Positions 39,880-51,100 of a DNA stretch of 64,000 nt are shown here, piece after piece (positions within the stretch are counted from its first letter, which is position 1; each line of letters starts with the position of its first letter). Source of the DNA: Diplonema papillatum. Taxonomy: Eukaryota > Euglenozoa > Diplonemea > Diplonemida > Diplonemidae. The notes below the pieces were generated by a model. It did no database searches. It was not told where the DNA came from and saw only the letters and a program-made list of their open reading frames with translations. The stretch spans positions 1-64,000 of the forward strand of contig JAPJBO010000496.1 of the NCBI GenBank assembly GCA_030068145.1. Direction: 5' to 3'. The position numbers and the translations under genes are program-made.

Positions 39880-41500
39880 GTTCGACTCGCGTAGCAGAAG
39901 CTACCGCGGTCGTTGAAGCAAACCACAGACGAGAGAGTGCGGGTAAACAGCGGGGGCACTACGCCTCCCTCCTTCATTACGCCTCGTTTTCTAACAAGCA
40001 CCGGGGAGCATTTCCGGAGTTCAAAACGAAGTAACGGACGATCATCAAATGACCGAAAATATCTATATTTTCGTTCTTTGCGTGTACCGGCATTCACCTC
40101 TCTGGGGGGTTCGAGGTTTTAGAGTCTCATGTACAGGAGCTGTTGGCTTCCTGTGCAACCGTTGTTCTCCGTGTTTCAAGACGGGTAGTAGAAGATCGCT
40201 GTGTCTGACATGAGCCTGCGAGCGTTTAACCACGTCAGGCCAGCGGGAGCAAGGACGTTGTCCGAAGACGCCGACACTTACCCTTCGCTGACGATGCCGC
40301 GGGTCACCTCCTCAACTCATTCCTATCCTCCGGAAATGCTCCCGTCAGTCACACATGTCCTATTGGGCCGGTACACCTCTGCTGATAGACTGTTGATCAT
40401 CTGTGGCGATAATCTGCTTAGACAGCCATGCGTTCAAACAAACAATGCCGCCCGGTGCTTACATTCACGCGCCCCTCAGGAAGGAAACCAAATTTGGCGA
40501 ACGCTGCCCACGCATTAGCCTTGGTGAAGTAGTAGTTGCACTTTCGGCGAAGCTAGAACCCAGCTGTTTGCGCGTTACACTGTAAGCAATCGAGGGGGTG
40601 GGAGAATTGGGAGATGGGGGGAGGATGCAAGAACCGCAGCACAGGCGGCGGAGTCCAGCCTCAGAAGCTAGAGTAGAAGAGGGCGTGCTACAATGAAAAC
40701 GCGTGCACATGCACACAGTCTCGTTTGTATACGCGATCCGGGTAACCGAAGCCATCGAACGCCACGGCCAGGGATGGATACGTTTACTCGCTGATCGATG
40801 CTGCGGCGGTAAGGCAACCCCACGACACAGCCTGAGGACAGCCTCGCGCACTCCCCCACACATCAGGCACCGTGTGAACACAAGGCGCGGTGGCCGCTTC
40901 CAATACCACCAAGGGGACGTACCTCCAGCTTCAGCACCACGTATTCTCACACACGTAGTACTACGTGGTGGTGTAAATGTACCTGCACACCACCTACAGA
41001 ATATAATACCCTGTATACCCATGTAAACGTAGTATGACGTGGTGGTATGTGGTGATATTACTCCTCCAGAGGTGCACTACGAGCTGCTGTGGATGCCACT
41101 ACGAGCTCGGGATCCAGGTGTTGAGGTTATCCTGAGGCTGGGCTCCACCGTCGTGTCGTAAGACCCTATCCGTGCCTGCCGACAGGACAGCGATGTGAGC
41201 CTGACCGCAGCTCGCCACGAGTCAGGATTGCCCGGTGCTGCGAGAATACACGGGCAAATCCCTCTCCGCCCCTACAAGGGCGCACTTTGCGTGTCTGAGC
41301 AATCAGTTAGACTCCTTCTCGTGTCTGACCTGTCTTCTTTGGCAATCGGGGAGTGAGGGAGAGACGGTGATTGGGGAGAAGGGGGGAGGGGAAATGTACA
41401 GGAGGGAGGAAATCTTAGTTTGATGTTAAGCCCTCGCGCCTGTTGCTGATGCTGGCGTCGGTGGCGCCGGAATCTGCAAGCAAACGAGTTGAGGGACTAG
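39880..41500. other. no supported gene; a few repeats
   Basis: A 16-bp palindrome, CACGTAGTACTACGTG, lies at 40952-40967, next to a GTAGTATGACGTGGTG variant near 41028. 40640-40710 is a foldback fragment. ORFs are short and unsupported. Confidence 0.4.
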
Positions 41501-41507
41501 GCCCTTT

Positions 41508-41712
41508 TTCTTTTTACATAAGCGCCAGCTTGAAAGGAAATGCTCGACGATGCTGCCCGACAAAGAACCGAAGGGATCCCAAGTGCTGTAACTACCAAAC
41601 CACGTGTTGAACGGACGTGAGGTCATGCGGGTCTACCCCTACACGACAAATCACACGAACACAACAGGTCAAAGCATGAGTGAGAAAGCAACACACGGGT
41701 GGTGTAAGCGAC
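41508..41712 (-). mobile_element. poly(A)-tailed retroposon copy, inverted
   Basis: Starts with the complement of an A-rich tail (CTTTTTCTTTTTACATAAGC) and proceeds through CAACACGTGGTTCGG in inverse up to GGTGGTGTAAGCG. It matches the 3' part of the element at 33193-33409. Confidence 0.8.
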
Positions 41713-41719
41713 AGCAACC

Positions 41720-43070
41720 GTGGAGCCCTAAAGAAGCGCTGCGGGTAACGTCAACGCTGAGGGATCTGGTCAAGCGCGGGAAAACGGCGACAGTAACCAC
41801 GACTCTCTTAAGTAGCCAAATGCCTCGTCTTCTAAGTAAAACGCCGCATGAATGGACCAATGAGATTCCTTACTGTCCCTTACCTACTATCTGGCGAAAA
41901 CAGCAGTCAAGGGAACGGACTTGAAACTGCCAGCGGGAAAGAAGACCCTGTTGAGTTAGACTCGAGTCTCACTTTGTGTGTGCAGTGACACGAGAGGTGT
42001 AGAATAGGTGGGAGGCCGCAACAATGAAACGACAACGTCTCCATGTCGGCCTCGTCTCGTGCCACAGCGATGTGACCTGCGCGTCCACTGCTTAAATGCC
42101 AGCGGAGTCATGAGCCTTCCGGAGAAAGGCCCATCACACTGCCGAAGAGCAAGCAGCTCCCTGGATTTAGCCGGGACGGATCTGGCAGGTGAGTTGTACA
42201 TACACCTCCCCAGTTTTAAGCACAAGTGTAAGCGCCGAGGGAAAGCTTCGTACACGGAGCCGAGCTTCATGCGTTTGGCGGAACTGAAGCCGGACCCATC
42301 TGCTGCATAGGGTGTTCTCATTTGTTGTGTGCAAGTGACTCGCATAAACTGCAGCAACAGTTGCGCTACAGTTGATCTCAGCCACGAGTACCAACGCAAC
42401 GAAAGCCCTTTCGGAGTGCACTCAATGGCATGCCGGCGACTGTATCCGGTATCGGGGTCTGCTGTCCGTGCTAGAGCACGAGCCATCTTCGAGACGGAGT
42501 AGAGGGGAATCCCTCTTTGTGTAATGCGGTACTCAGGGACCAGTGAATCCGCCGTCAATGCAAACAACAGGTATCCGGTATCAACGGGGTTCTGTTGTCC
42601 GTGCTAGAGCACGAGCCGTCTCGTAGCCGAAGACTCGGATGACCCTCGCATCGGAGCTTTCAAGCCCCGACGGTCGTCTCATAGTGAAAGACGTGCGTTC
42701 CCCTGTTGTCGTACCTGTGTGTATGGATTGGCGCTAAAAGCAGTTTCAACCGCGGGCACTTGCTCGTCGCGAAAAGTGGCAGGCGCTTCGTATCTTGCTT
42801 GTGGCGCCGACCGTTCGATTCTCCGCCCGTTTTCGCCCTGCTTTTTTTCTTCCAGGCATGTTCGTGAGTGAATATGATAGTTCTCCCAATCTCCAAAACA
42901 CGCTGCCAGCGTTTCTCTTTCGTGTTTACAATGCGTTGTTACTACGAAAGAGCATACTTCCAAGGCTTTCCGTTAATCGTCGTAGATTGACGCAGAGGCG
43001 GCGGCGAGTTCGGTCCTGGAGGAAGCGAAGGAACGTATTCGAACAAGCCGGGCACTTGGTTGGAGTAGCT
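41720..43070. other. no supported gene
   Basis: TATCCGGTATC-GGGGT-CTG-TGTCCGTGCTAGAGCACGAGCC occurs twice (42440-42485 and 42570-42615), suggesting a local duplication. ORFs on both strands are unsupported. Confidence 0.4.
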
Positions 43071-43071
43071 G

Positions 43072-43211
<140 letters not shown>

Positions 43212-43591
43212 TCCTTTTTAAGATGGATTGTGTCTGGCGCTCTCTCTCCCTTAAGGTTGCCGCCCGAGGGAACCGGCTGCGAGCCGAAACTCGGCGCCGG
43301 TCTCTCCGGACTGCACCAGGAGAGAACTTCGGGCGTCACCCGCCCTGCACGAGGCACGTGCCCAAGACCCGTGCACGGCTACCGGAGCACCCTCCATGTT
43401 TGCACCCTTCCTCGGATGCTACGGTCGGGAAGGGGCTCAAAGGCTCAAAGTAGTTGGGAAAACACGTTCCCCCTTCCCGCGTTCTGCGTGTGGGGGTTAC
43501 CACCAGGCACCGCCGCAGCAGCCGCTCATACGTCCTTCGCCCTTGGCTCACTTTCGTGAGGTGTCGCTACTCACCTACCAGTGTTGTTGCC

Positions 43592-44022
43592 CTCAGTAGT
43601 ACGGTAAGTGTTTGGGCGGAATCCAGCCCTCGATGCACATCGAGGGATGCTCCTCGTCTGTTTCGTCAAATGCATTTTATTTCCCTTCTCTGGGGAAAGC
43701 TGCCGCGCCAAACCTCGCTTCTTTGTACCACATGCGGAGAAAAGAGAATGAGAGGCATAAATAGAGACAGAGAGGGTTTGGAGGAGGACGCTGGCGTGCG
43801 TCGGGGCCAGTGAGAAGCACCGGCCACCTTGCTAGATAAATCCTGCCGCGGAAAAGGAGCCCTTTCATTCGCTGGGGTCAGCACCCCTGCGGAGGCCCTC
43901 TTCCGTGTGCTTTCACGCGGAAGGCACACGGAAGAGCACTCAGTAGTACGGTAAGTGTTTGGGTGGGATCCTGCCCTCGATGCACATCGAGGGATGCTCC
44001 TCGTCTTTTTTCGTCAAATGCA
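43592..44022. repeat. direct repeat pair with CCCTCGATG hairpins
   Basis: 43592-43674 and 43939-44022 are ~83-bp direct repeats (CTCAGTAGTACGGTAAGTGT), each containing CCCTCGATG-CA-CATCGAGGG. They bracket a 264-bp segment. Confidence 0.85.
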
Positions 44023-44101
44023 GAAAAAAGACGGAAAAAAAGACCAACGCGAACAACTAAACTACAGCCACGGTATTTGTGGGTCCCCAAGGGTGTGCCT
44101 G

Positions 44102-44755
44102 TCAGATTCTCACATGGTGCGTCTTTTTTTTCGCCCTTTTTTCGTCTTTTTCAGTCTCAGATACAATTTTTGGGGGAAAGCTAGCGGCATACTTCCACTT
44201 CATGGGCGACGGCGATGGAGACCGCGTGTTGCGATGCTGGCGGACAGCGTTGGAGGAAGTGAAAGACGAGACCTTCACCGTTTTCCGGACCGGAGAGCTA
44301 GACGGCGTCCGGTGCGGCGTCGAGCCGTGGGACGGGGGCGGGTGGTGGCTTATGGGGCCGAGGCGCATGGCCTGCGGCGAGGTGGACGCAACCCGGCTGC
44401 CCCCCTGCATGAACGGGCCCTCCCGTCTTTCTTTCGGCGCCGGCGGCGTCACGTACTGGGCGTACGGCACGTACGGGCCCTTCCGCATCTTCGGGAAGGT
44501 GCGCGGCCTTCCATTAGGGGACGGACCCCCGTTGGGGCAGGGGCGGCTCTTACCATACCCGATCATCGACCGGATCCTGCTGTCTCCCGCCTTGCGGAGG
44601 GTGCGGAAGTCCGACAGGTCGATCCCCATCGCAGCCGCCTGGCTATGCTTCATCCTGACAGCGTCCACCGGGCCCAAGGCCGGCGGGCCGTAATTTGGGA
44701 ACGGTATGAACTCCGCCACTTCGAAGCCATTGTACTGGTACTTGTCACCCGTCAT
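44102..44755 (-). CDS. uncharacterised protein ORF, possibly spliced
   Basis: The ATG at 44755 opens MTGDKYQYNGFEVAEFIPFP. The next ~65 residues look like folded protein (YGPPALGPVDAVRMKHSQAA, MGIDLSDFRTLRKAGDSRIR). At about 44558 ATGATCGG meets GTATGGTAAG, a good donor by the standard of this window, and the continuation is Pro/Ser/Arg-rich. Exon 1 may therefore end there, with the rest of the frame intronic. A plus-strand frame over the same DNA (44200-44690) is also open and has GC-rich third positions, so strand choice is not certain. The minus strand is preferred because of the upstream motif at 44792-44813, shared with two other minus-strand genes. No family recognised. Confidence 0.4.
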   Translation of the reverse strand: MTGDKYQYNGFEVAEFIPFPNYGPPALGPVDAVRMKHSQAAAMGIDLSDFRTLRKAGDSRIRSMIGYGKSRPCPNGGPSPNGRPRTFPKMRKGPYVPYAQYVTPPAPKERREGPFMQGGSRVASTSPQAMRLGPISHHPPPSHGSTPHRTPSSSPVRKTVKVSSFTSSNAVRQHRNTRSPSPSPMKWKYAASFPPKIVSETEKDEKRAKKKTHHVRI

Positions 44756-44791
44756 CGTCTTTTGCGTTGCCGACAGTCAACCGGGGTTGGT

Positions 44792-44813
44792 GTACAGTCT
44801 GGTGTCTTCCGAC
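44792..44813 (-). promoter_or_regulatory. shared upstream motif, copy 3 (GTACAGTCTGGTGTCTTCCG on plus)
   Basis: Lies 37-58 nt upstream of the ATG at 44755. Together with the adjoining TTGCCGACAGTCAACCG it matches the region upstream of the 30028 start. A looser relative (CGACAGACTGGTGTCTTTCG) is at 50410-50430 in SEC61 intron 6. Confidence 0.5.
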
Positions 44814-44819
44814 GTTTCT

Positions 44820-47800
44820 TTTTTTGTTTGTGTCCAACAACAGCAGTATGTCAAACACGAACACCGATCGACGGCGGCGTACCACCCTTTTCGTCCCCGT
44901 TCAATGAAGAAGAACAGGTCGGAGGGAAAACGTGCGTCGAAACAAAAAAGAAGCGCCGGCTTCGTTTCTGGTCCCCCCCTGGATCCTGCTCCTCTGCCGA
45001 CCCTCTCAGCCCGAAGCAGGCAATTCCACCGTCGCCACCCACGCCCCTTTTCCCCTCTGCTGAGGGCTTTTCTCTCCCTTTCCGCCCCCCCCTCCGCTTT
45101 CTTTCGTATCCTGCTCGTGGTCCTGGTACGTGTCTCAGTGCAACAGCAAGTGTGTGGCTTCATTGCTGCGTTAGCTCCTTTCGTCCTGCCTCCTCTTTGG
45201 AGTCCGTCGCAGAAAGGAGGGACCTTTTCCCTATATTGCGGAGCAGGGGCAGCACGTATTGGAAGGTGACTGTAAGGACGAGCAGGTACAGCACATAATG
45301 GAAGGTAGAAGGACGCACCGAACTCTTCCATTGTGGAGCAGCACGTATAGAACGTGACTGGAAGGACTTCCATTGAGCACGTGCAGCACGTCTAGGAAGG
45401 TGACTGGAAGAATTTGCCGCACTCTCTCATCTTCGATCGTAGAACGCGTACTTTCGTGCTGTGTCTGAGCCTGTCCACGCCTGTTTTGCTGCGTGTCTCT
45501 CAGAGTTTATCAGAGTCAACTAGCAGTCTAGAACAATCTAACACAGGCTATCAGAGACGCCAGAAGCACGACACGGTACGATCGAAGAGGTAGTCACCGA
45601 GTGACTAATTCAGACCATCGCTGCAGATATTCTGCATTCTGACCTCAGCCATCAACACGATCAAGACGAGCGGAAGAGGCCAAAGCATGATACGTCACGT
45701 GCGAAGAGTTTACCGCGATACCGGTGATGCAGATTATCGCCACAGATTCTTTGCATCCCAAAACTAACCTCAACTATCAGAGTCTATCGTAGCACGAGCG
45801 CGAAGACGAAGCGATGATCAACCTCGGCAACTCCACAGAAGACAACACGGCCATCGCCAAAGCGCCGTAAGGAAGCAACTACCGACGCGCAATGAACCTG
45901 GACGAGCAGTCGAAGGAGAAGCGAAACACCAACCGCGCGCCTGGACGCGACAATCAAGACGAGCTGAGGAGGAGAAAGCATAACAGATCACGTGCGCAAA
46001 GAGATACCGACGCCGGCGATGCAGAACATGGCATTCTAATCCTTCTAATCCAAACTATCCAGTCTATCAGCAGTGGGTGGACCGGCTCTCTGTGCCTTCG
46101 CAGGACTGGCGACACGGGCGGATGAAGGACTACCTTTTTTCAAATAAGTTGAGAACTGCCTGCGTAGGGCAGCGCGAAAAGGGAACAAAGAAAAAGGAGA
46201 AAAAAAAAGAAGAAGAAGAGGGAAAAAAGTCGAAGAACCAATGAGTCGTCGAGCCGGGAGCCTCTCCACTTCTCTCACGCCTCCTCCTCACGCAGCGTGA
46301 AGCGAAGAATCGTCGAGAACATCGAGGCTCCGAGAAGGAACGGAAGTCGGGGGGTGTGAGAGGAATCGAGGAAAAAAAAAAAAAACGGGAGGGGGGGATG
46401 AAAGAATCCGATGAGGGAAAAGTTCCTACGAGCTTTTTTGAAAAAAAGAAAGAAAAAAAGAAGGAAAAACAGACACAAGGGTAACAACGGGCTGCAAAAA
46501 GGAAAAACAGAAAGGAAAAAAAGAAAAAAAAAAAAAAAAAAACAACGACACATTTAAGACTGGCTGAGAGAACGTGTCGTTTGCTGGGCGGGAGATGTTG
46601 GGCCGGGGGGGTGGTGCGAGAGGCGGCATGTGCGTGGCTGACGGCCGGGCTCGTTCATGGAACTCGTTCCAAAAAAAATACAATCCGAACAGGTTTGCCA
46701 GAAGAACGACGGGCCTGCAAGATCTCTGTGGGGGGTTCGCAAGCAGCCGTGGGACACCATACGCTGGCGAGTGAAGCGCGAACGACAAATGCAACAACAC
46801 ACTTTCAGTTTCGGCAGTATAAGGCACTAGACACTATCAATAAGAATGCAACCTGCGTGCTGTAGAAAAACAGCTACCCTCAGCGCGTTCCGTATAGAAA
46901 ATGCAGCGAACCGCAGGTGTGCTACAGCGATATAGAGGTGAGACTATTGCAGATAGTGTGTCTGCGTGTGTGTGCGACTGTGTGCGTGTGTCTGTGGGGG
47001 TTTGTCTGTTGGTGTTAGGGTGGACGAGGGGGGCGCAACTGAAAGCAGGATGAAACAAAGAAGTTCGATACATAATGAAAAAAAAAAAAAAAAGCGAAAA
47101 AAAAAAAAAGAGAAGTGAACGGTGAAAATGTGAGTGTGGGGGGGTGTGTGCCTTGCGTATGTGGTTGCGTGTCCTTCCGCGCTCTGTGGTGGAGCCAGCC
47201 CGTGCCACTGGAACTGAAGAGTGCGCGTGTCAGGCAAGCAAGGATCAGCCTCCGTTCAGAGGGGTGGGGCGCGGCCTTCGTGGGGTTTGCCCTGGCGATT
47301 GAGAGGGAATGCGGCAGCATGAACCGACAACCCCCCAGGCGGCTCTAAACCACGAAGCTTCACTTTTTCGGGACTCCTTTCGGTCAGCGTATTTTCGTGT
47401 TATAAGAAGCCGGGTGGTTTCAAGTCTCCGGTGGACGAGTTTGAGGCGAAGGTTCGACTCTGGGATCATTTGGCGGGCAAGACGAAAAGGCTACGGCGCG
47501 GCATTCTGCCTTTCTTCTCTTTTCTTTTTTTTTTTTTTGCACCGTTTTTTTCCTAAGATCCGGGCCGTCTCTTGCCTTTTTCTGCTGCTTTCTTCTTCTC
47601 TTCCCCTTTTTGTGTTACCGTCGATCCCTTTTACTCCATTTTCATTTTTGCGGAAAGCACACACACACAGGCGTGTCCTCGCATTTCTCGGTTTGGCTGA
47701 CAGTCCGCGTGTCGGGTCCGGGTGGACGGAAATTCCCTTCGTTTCTACTTTTTTTCTTCGTGTGTTTTGTTGTCAATTTGTTGCCGCACTTGCGCCTCAA

Positions 47801-48180
47801 GCGCCGACGGCCCATCCCATCAGCGACGAGTGCACAACGGCCTCTACATGGGCAAAACGCATTTTGTGCCGAGAGTGCCGCTAGCCTACTTAATCCAAGA
47901 CGGCAAGCTCTTCTCCTGTGTGTGCGTTTTTAGCGTTTATTGTGGTTTGGTGCTTTAGGGTCTCCGTGACCATTGAGGCTGTGAGGCGGGTAGTATGAGG
48001 AAGTAGGTATGAATATACACTTTAACTACGGCTAGCCAACTTTGTAAGCGTTGCAACCGACCCCAAGAAGATATTCGCTTTGGGCCCCCCACGCTTTTTA
48101 GAGTGAACGTTCGCTTGAACCTCCGGGGGCTTTGTCTGTCGGTAACAATTCCGTCAATTCCCCTCCACAGCTAATGTTGT
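44820..48180. other. repeat-rich region, no supported gene
   Basis: 45250-45415 holds loose tandem words of GCAGCACGTAT-GAAGGTGACTGGAAGG. Homopurine and homopyrimidine tracts with long A or T runs occupy 46190-46540, 47070-47112 and 47515-47610. 47945-48130 matches the TTTAGGGTCTCCGTGAC / TTAGAGTGAACGTTCGCTTG family. A short final SEC61 exon may be hidden here, but I could not identify it. Confidence 0.4.
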
Positions 48181-48191
48181 TGATGACATAC

Positions 48192-51100
48192 CGCTTCGAG
48201 CTGCTCTTTCCACTGGTAGATGAAGCTGACGGCGAGGAGGATACCGGTACCGGATCTGCGTTTGTGGAGACGGTGTGCGCTAGTTTCGTCGGGGCATTCC
48301 CGTTTGCTCACTTTTCTCTCTTTTTATTTTCATTCTCCCGGCAAAAAAGCGGGACCAAATAGCAACTGGCGTCTTGAGGGAGGGCTGCAGCTCTAACATT
48401 TTCTTCCTTTTCAGAGTGCAAGCTGCCGCGTAATCGTTCCAGGTTAGTGTGAGTTTGATCAAAGTAACGTCACCAATAGCAACACTGCTGCGGCAGCGAA
48501 GCCTCGACACGTGCTTACAACGTTGGAACTAGTAATGGGTGATAATCCCCGTCAACGGACACCGTTTCCCAGGTATTCTTGGGTACAAAACAGAACGTGT
48601 GAGCAGGGCATCAGCTTCCCATTCCAAATTCCGTCAGCTGACGGAATTTGGAAATCCGGGCGGCTCAAAAAAATAAAAATAAAAGTGCAAAAAACGACCT
48701 TCGATGAAAAAAGTCGTGGGGGTCCGGTGGAGGCGTGCGTTAGGCCAGCTGTGCCAGGAAGCTGGCTGGCGGTCAAGGGCTGCGCTGGCGGTCAGGGGCT
48801 GGGCATCGGTGGGTCGCCGCTGGGCATCGGTGGGCTGGCTGGCAAAAGTGGGGCGCTGATCCGAGTGAGAGAGTCGAGGCTCAGATGCAGCCCGGAGTTC
48901 TTGACAGATTCTTTCCGAGTGACACAAGTGCCTTGTTCCGTACTCGTGCCAATGATTTACCAGCACACAGTATCCGAGTGGTGGATGAATTTGAAATGGG
49001 CTGTTGGCTACAGGAATGTGCACCTGGGGGAGCGGGGCGAGTGCCACCAGTACGTTGGTCGTATGTTTAACGCGACAAACGGACTGAGAAGTGCAAATTC
49101 TTTCTCCACCTGAATGTACCGTACCGCTTGCCGGGGGGCGGAGCCCCCCGGACCCCCCCTTTGGAAGGTTCGGGTGGCCTGAACAAGGCTTCTCGGTTTC
49201 AGAGCGGGAAAAGTAAATTGGCTATTGAGACGGAATTTGGAAAACTGAGGCAAAATAAGCAAATTGACTATTGAGACGGAATTTGGAAACCTGAGGCAAA
49301 AAAAAAAAAAAAGCTAATGGCCTGCGAGCAACGCAATTAAAAAAGACAGGCGCTTCGTTTTGTTTGTGCGTGCCGGTTGATCGTTTTCCCACTTGTATTT
49401 ACGCTGTGTGTATCCAGGTAAGGAGTTCTGATCAACCACCAAAACACGCTGCCTACGTCGTTTTAGCCTGCACAATACATTGAAGGGCAACCCACAAGAT
49501 TGTTAGGGCTAAAAAAAAAAAAACATGCGACTGATATCATCGTGGCATGTTGCACCCATGCAGCATAGTGAACATACCCAATGGCACCCAAGAAGTCAGC
49601 AAGCACGGTCAACGCGCCAATGCACATGCCACCGAGGGCGGCAGCGGTCGGGATGTACTTCTCCAAGTGAGCCTGCAGCACGTCCTTCGAGTCACCATAG
49701 CCCGGGAGCACCAGGTTGTTGGCAGTCCACTGGGCAGCTACGTCCTTCGGCGACTGCTTGGCGATTCCGATCCAGGTCTTCGAGAACAGCGCGCACGTGG
49801 TCAGCATGAACAGCACGTAGAAGAATCCGTGCAGCGGGTCGTCGAAGAAGTCGCCGAACGACTGGGGGGGCGACACGTAGTACGCCAGCCCGCTCACCGG
49901 AACGTGGCTGTGGGTTGGGTTCGTGTTTTAGAGTTCGTTAGTTCGCTCGAGAATCCGGGATCTTAGAGTCTGAGTTTTAGCGTCCCCTCTTGAGATAGAT
50001 AGACCGCGATAGACCGAATCATACAGCACTAGGCAATTTGATGCAGCTCGGATGAACCGGAAAGACCGTGGTGGACCGTGAACAGCACAGGCAATTCGAT
50101 GTCGTTGTAATTGGTTCTGGTTCTGAGGAAAAAATAAGGGAAGGGAAAATACCCGACGTAGCTGCTTTGACTCCGAATGGAAGGGAGGAAATATAGAGGT
50201 AGAGGGATATATACAACACAAACGCAGTCTGATTTAAATATAGAGGTAGAGGGATATATACAACACAAACGCAGTCTGATTTGTTCTTCGCTTACACCAC
50301 CGTGTGTTGTTTTCTCACTCAGGACTTTGACCTGTTTGGCGTCGTCCCAGCGGTCCTTTGGAGCAAACTGCTTCTATGCCGTTTATTACTTCAACATCAC
50401 TTCCGTCCTCCGACAGACTGGTGTCTTTCGACGTTTTGTGCTTGCGAAGCTCAGCTTTGTGCGGTGTGACAGTGTAAGGGGATTGAAGGGCAAGCTTTCG
50501 CGGAAATAAGCCAGGCAAGTCTCAGAGTAATTGGATTAACAGGGGGTCCGCAGACGGCTCATTGCAGGCTTTATCCAATGGTTATCCAAGGGCTATCCAG
50601 GGTTTTGTTGCAGGGTGGTGTTTTTTTTTTTTTTTTTTCTTCGCGCCTTCGGCACGATCTTGCTTGTTGTTTGGTAAAACCAACCTGTCCGGTCGAAGCC
50701 CAGCTCATGTTCCTGTTAGTGGGTGCCCTCAAACAATTCTGCTTGTCTCCGTCCAGCAGCAAAACGTAGAAACATACTTTCCGAAGCCGGAGCTGGAGTA
50801 GGCAAGGTCTTCCCACTGGCCCAGGAAGGAGACGAAGATGTTGGTCGGGAACCTCTGGTGCAGAACCTGACTGATGAAGTACAGGTTGGAAACGAGGGCA
50901 GTCTGCAGGATGATGGGCATGTTGCTCGTGTAGAAGAGCTTGATGGGCTGCGGGGACGGCTGCTTGCTACCCTTCTGCTGAAGGTCGATCTTGACAGCGA
51001 AACCCTGGAAGAAGACCACAACAAGGAACACGAGCATCGTCGCGGCCAAGTTGATGATGTTCGGAAGGTGAGGGCGGTAGAACGATTCACGGAGGGCGCG

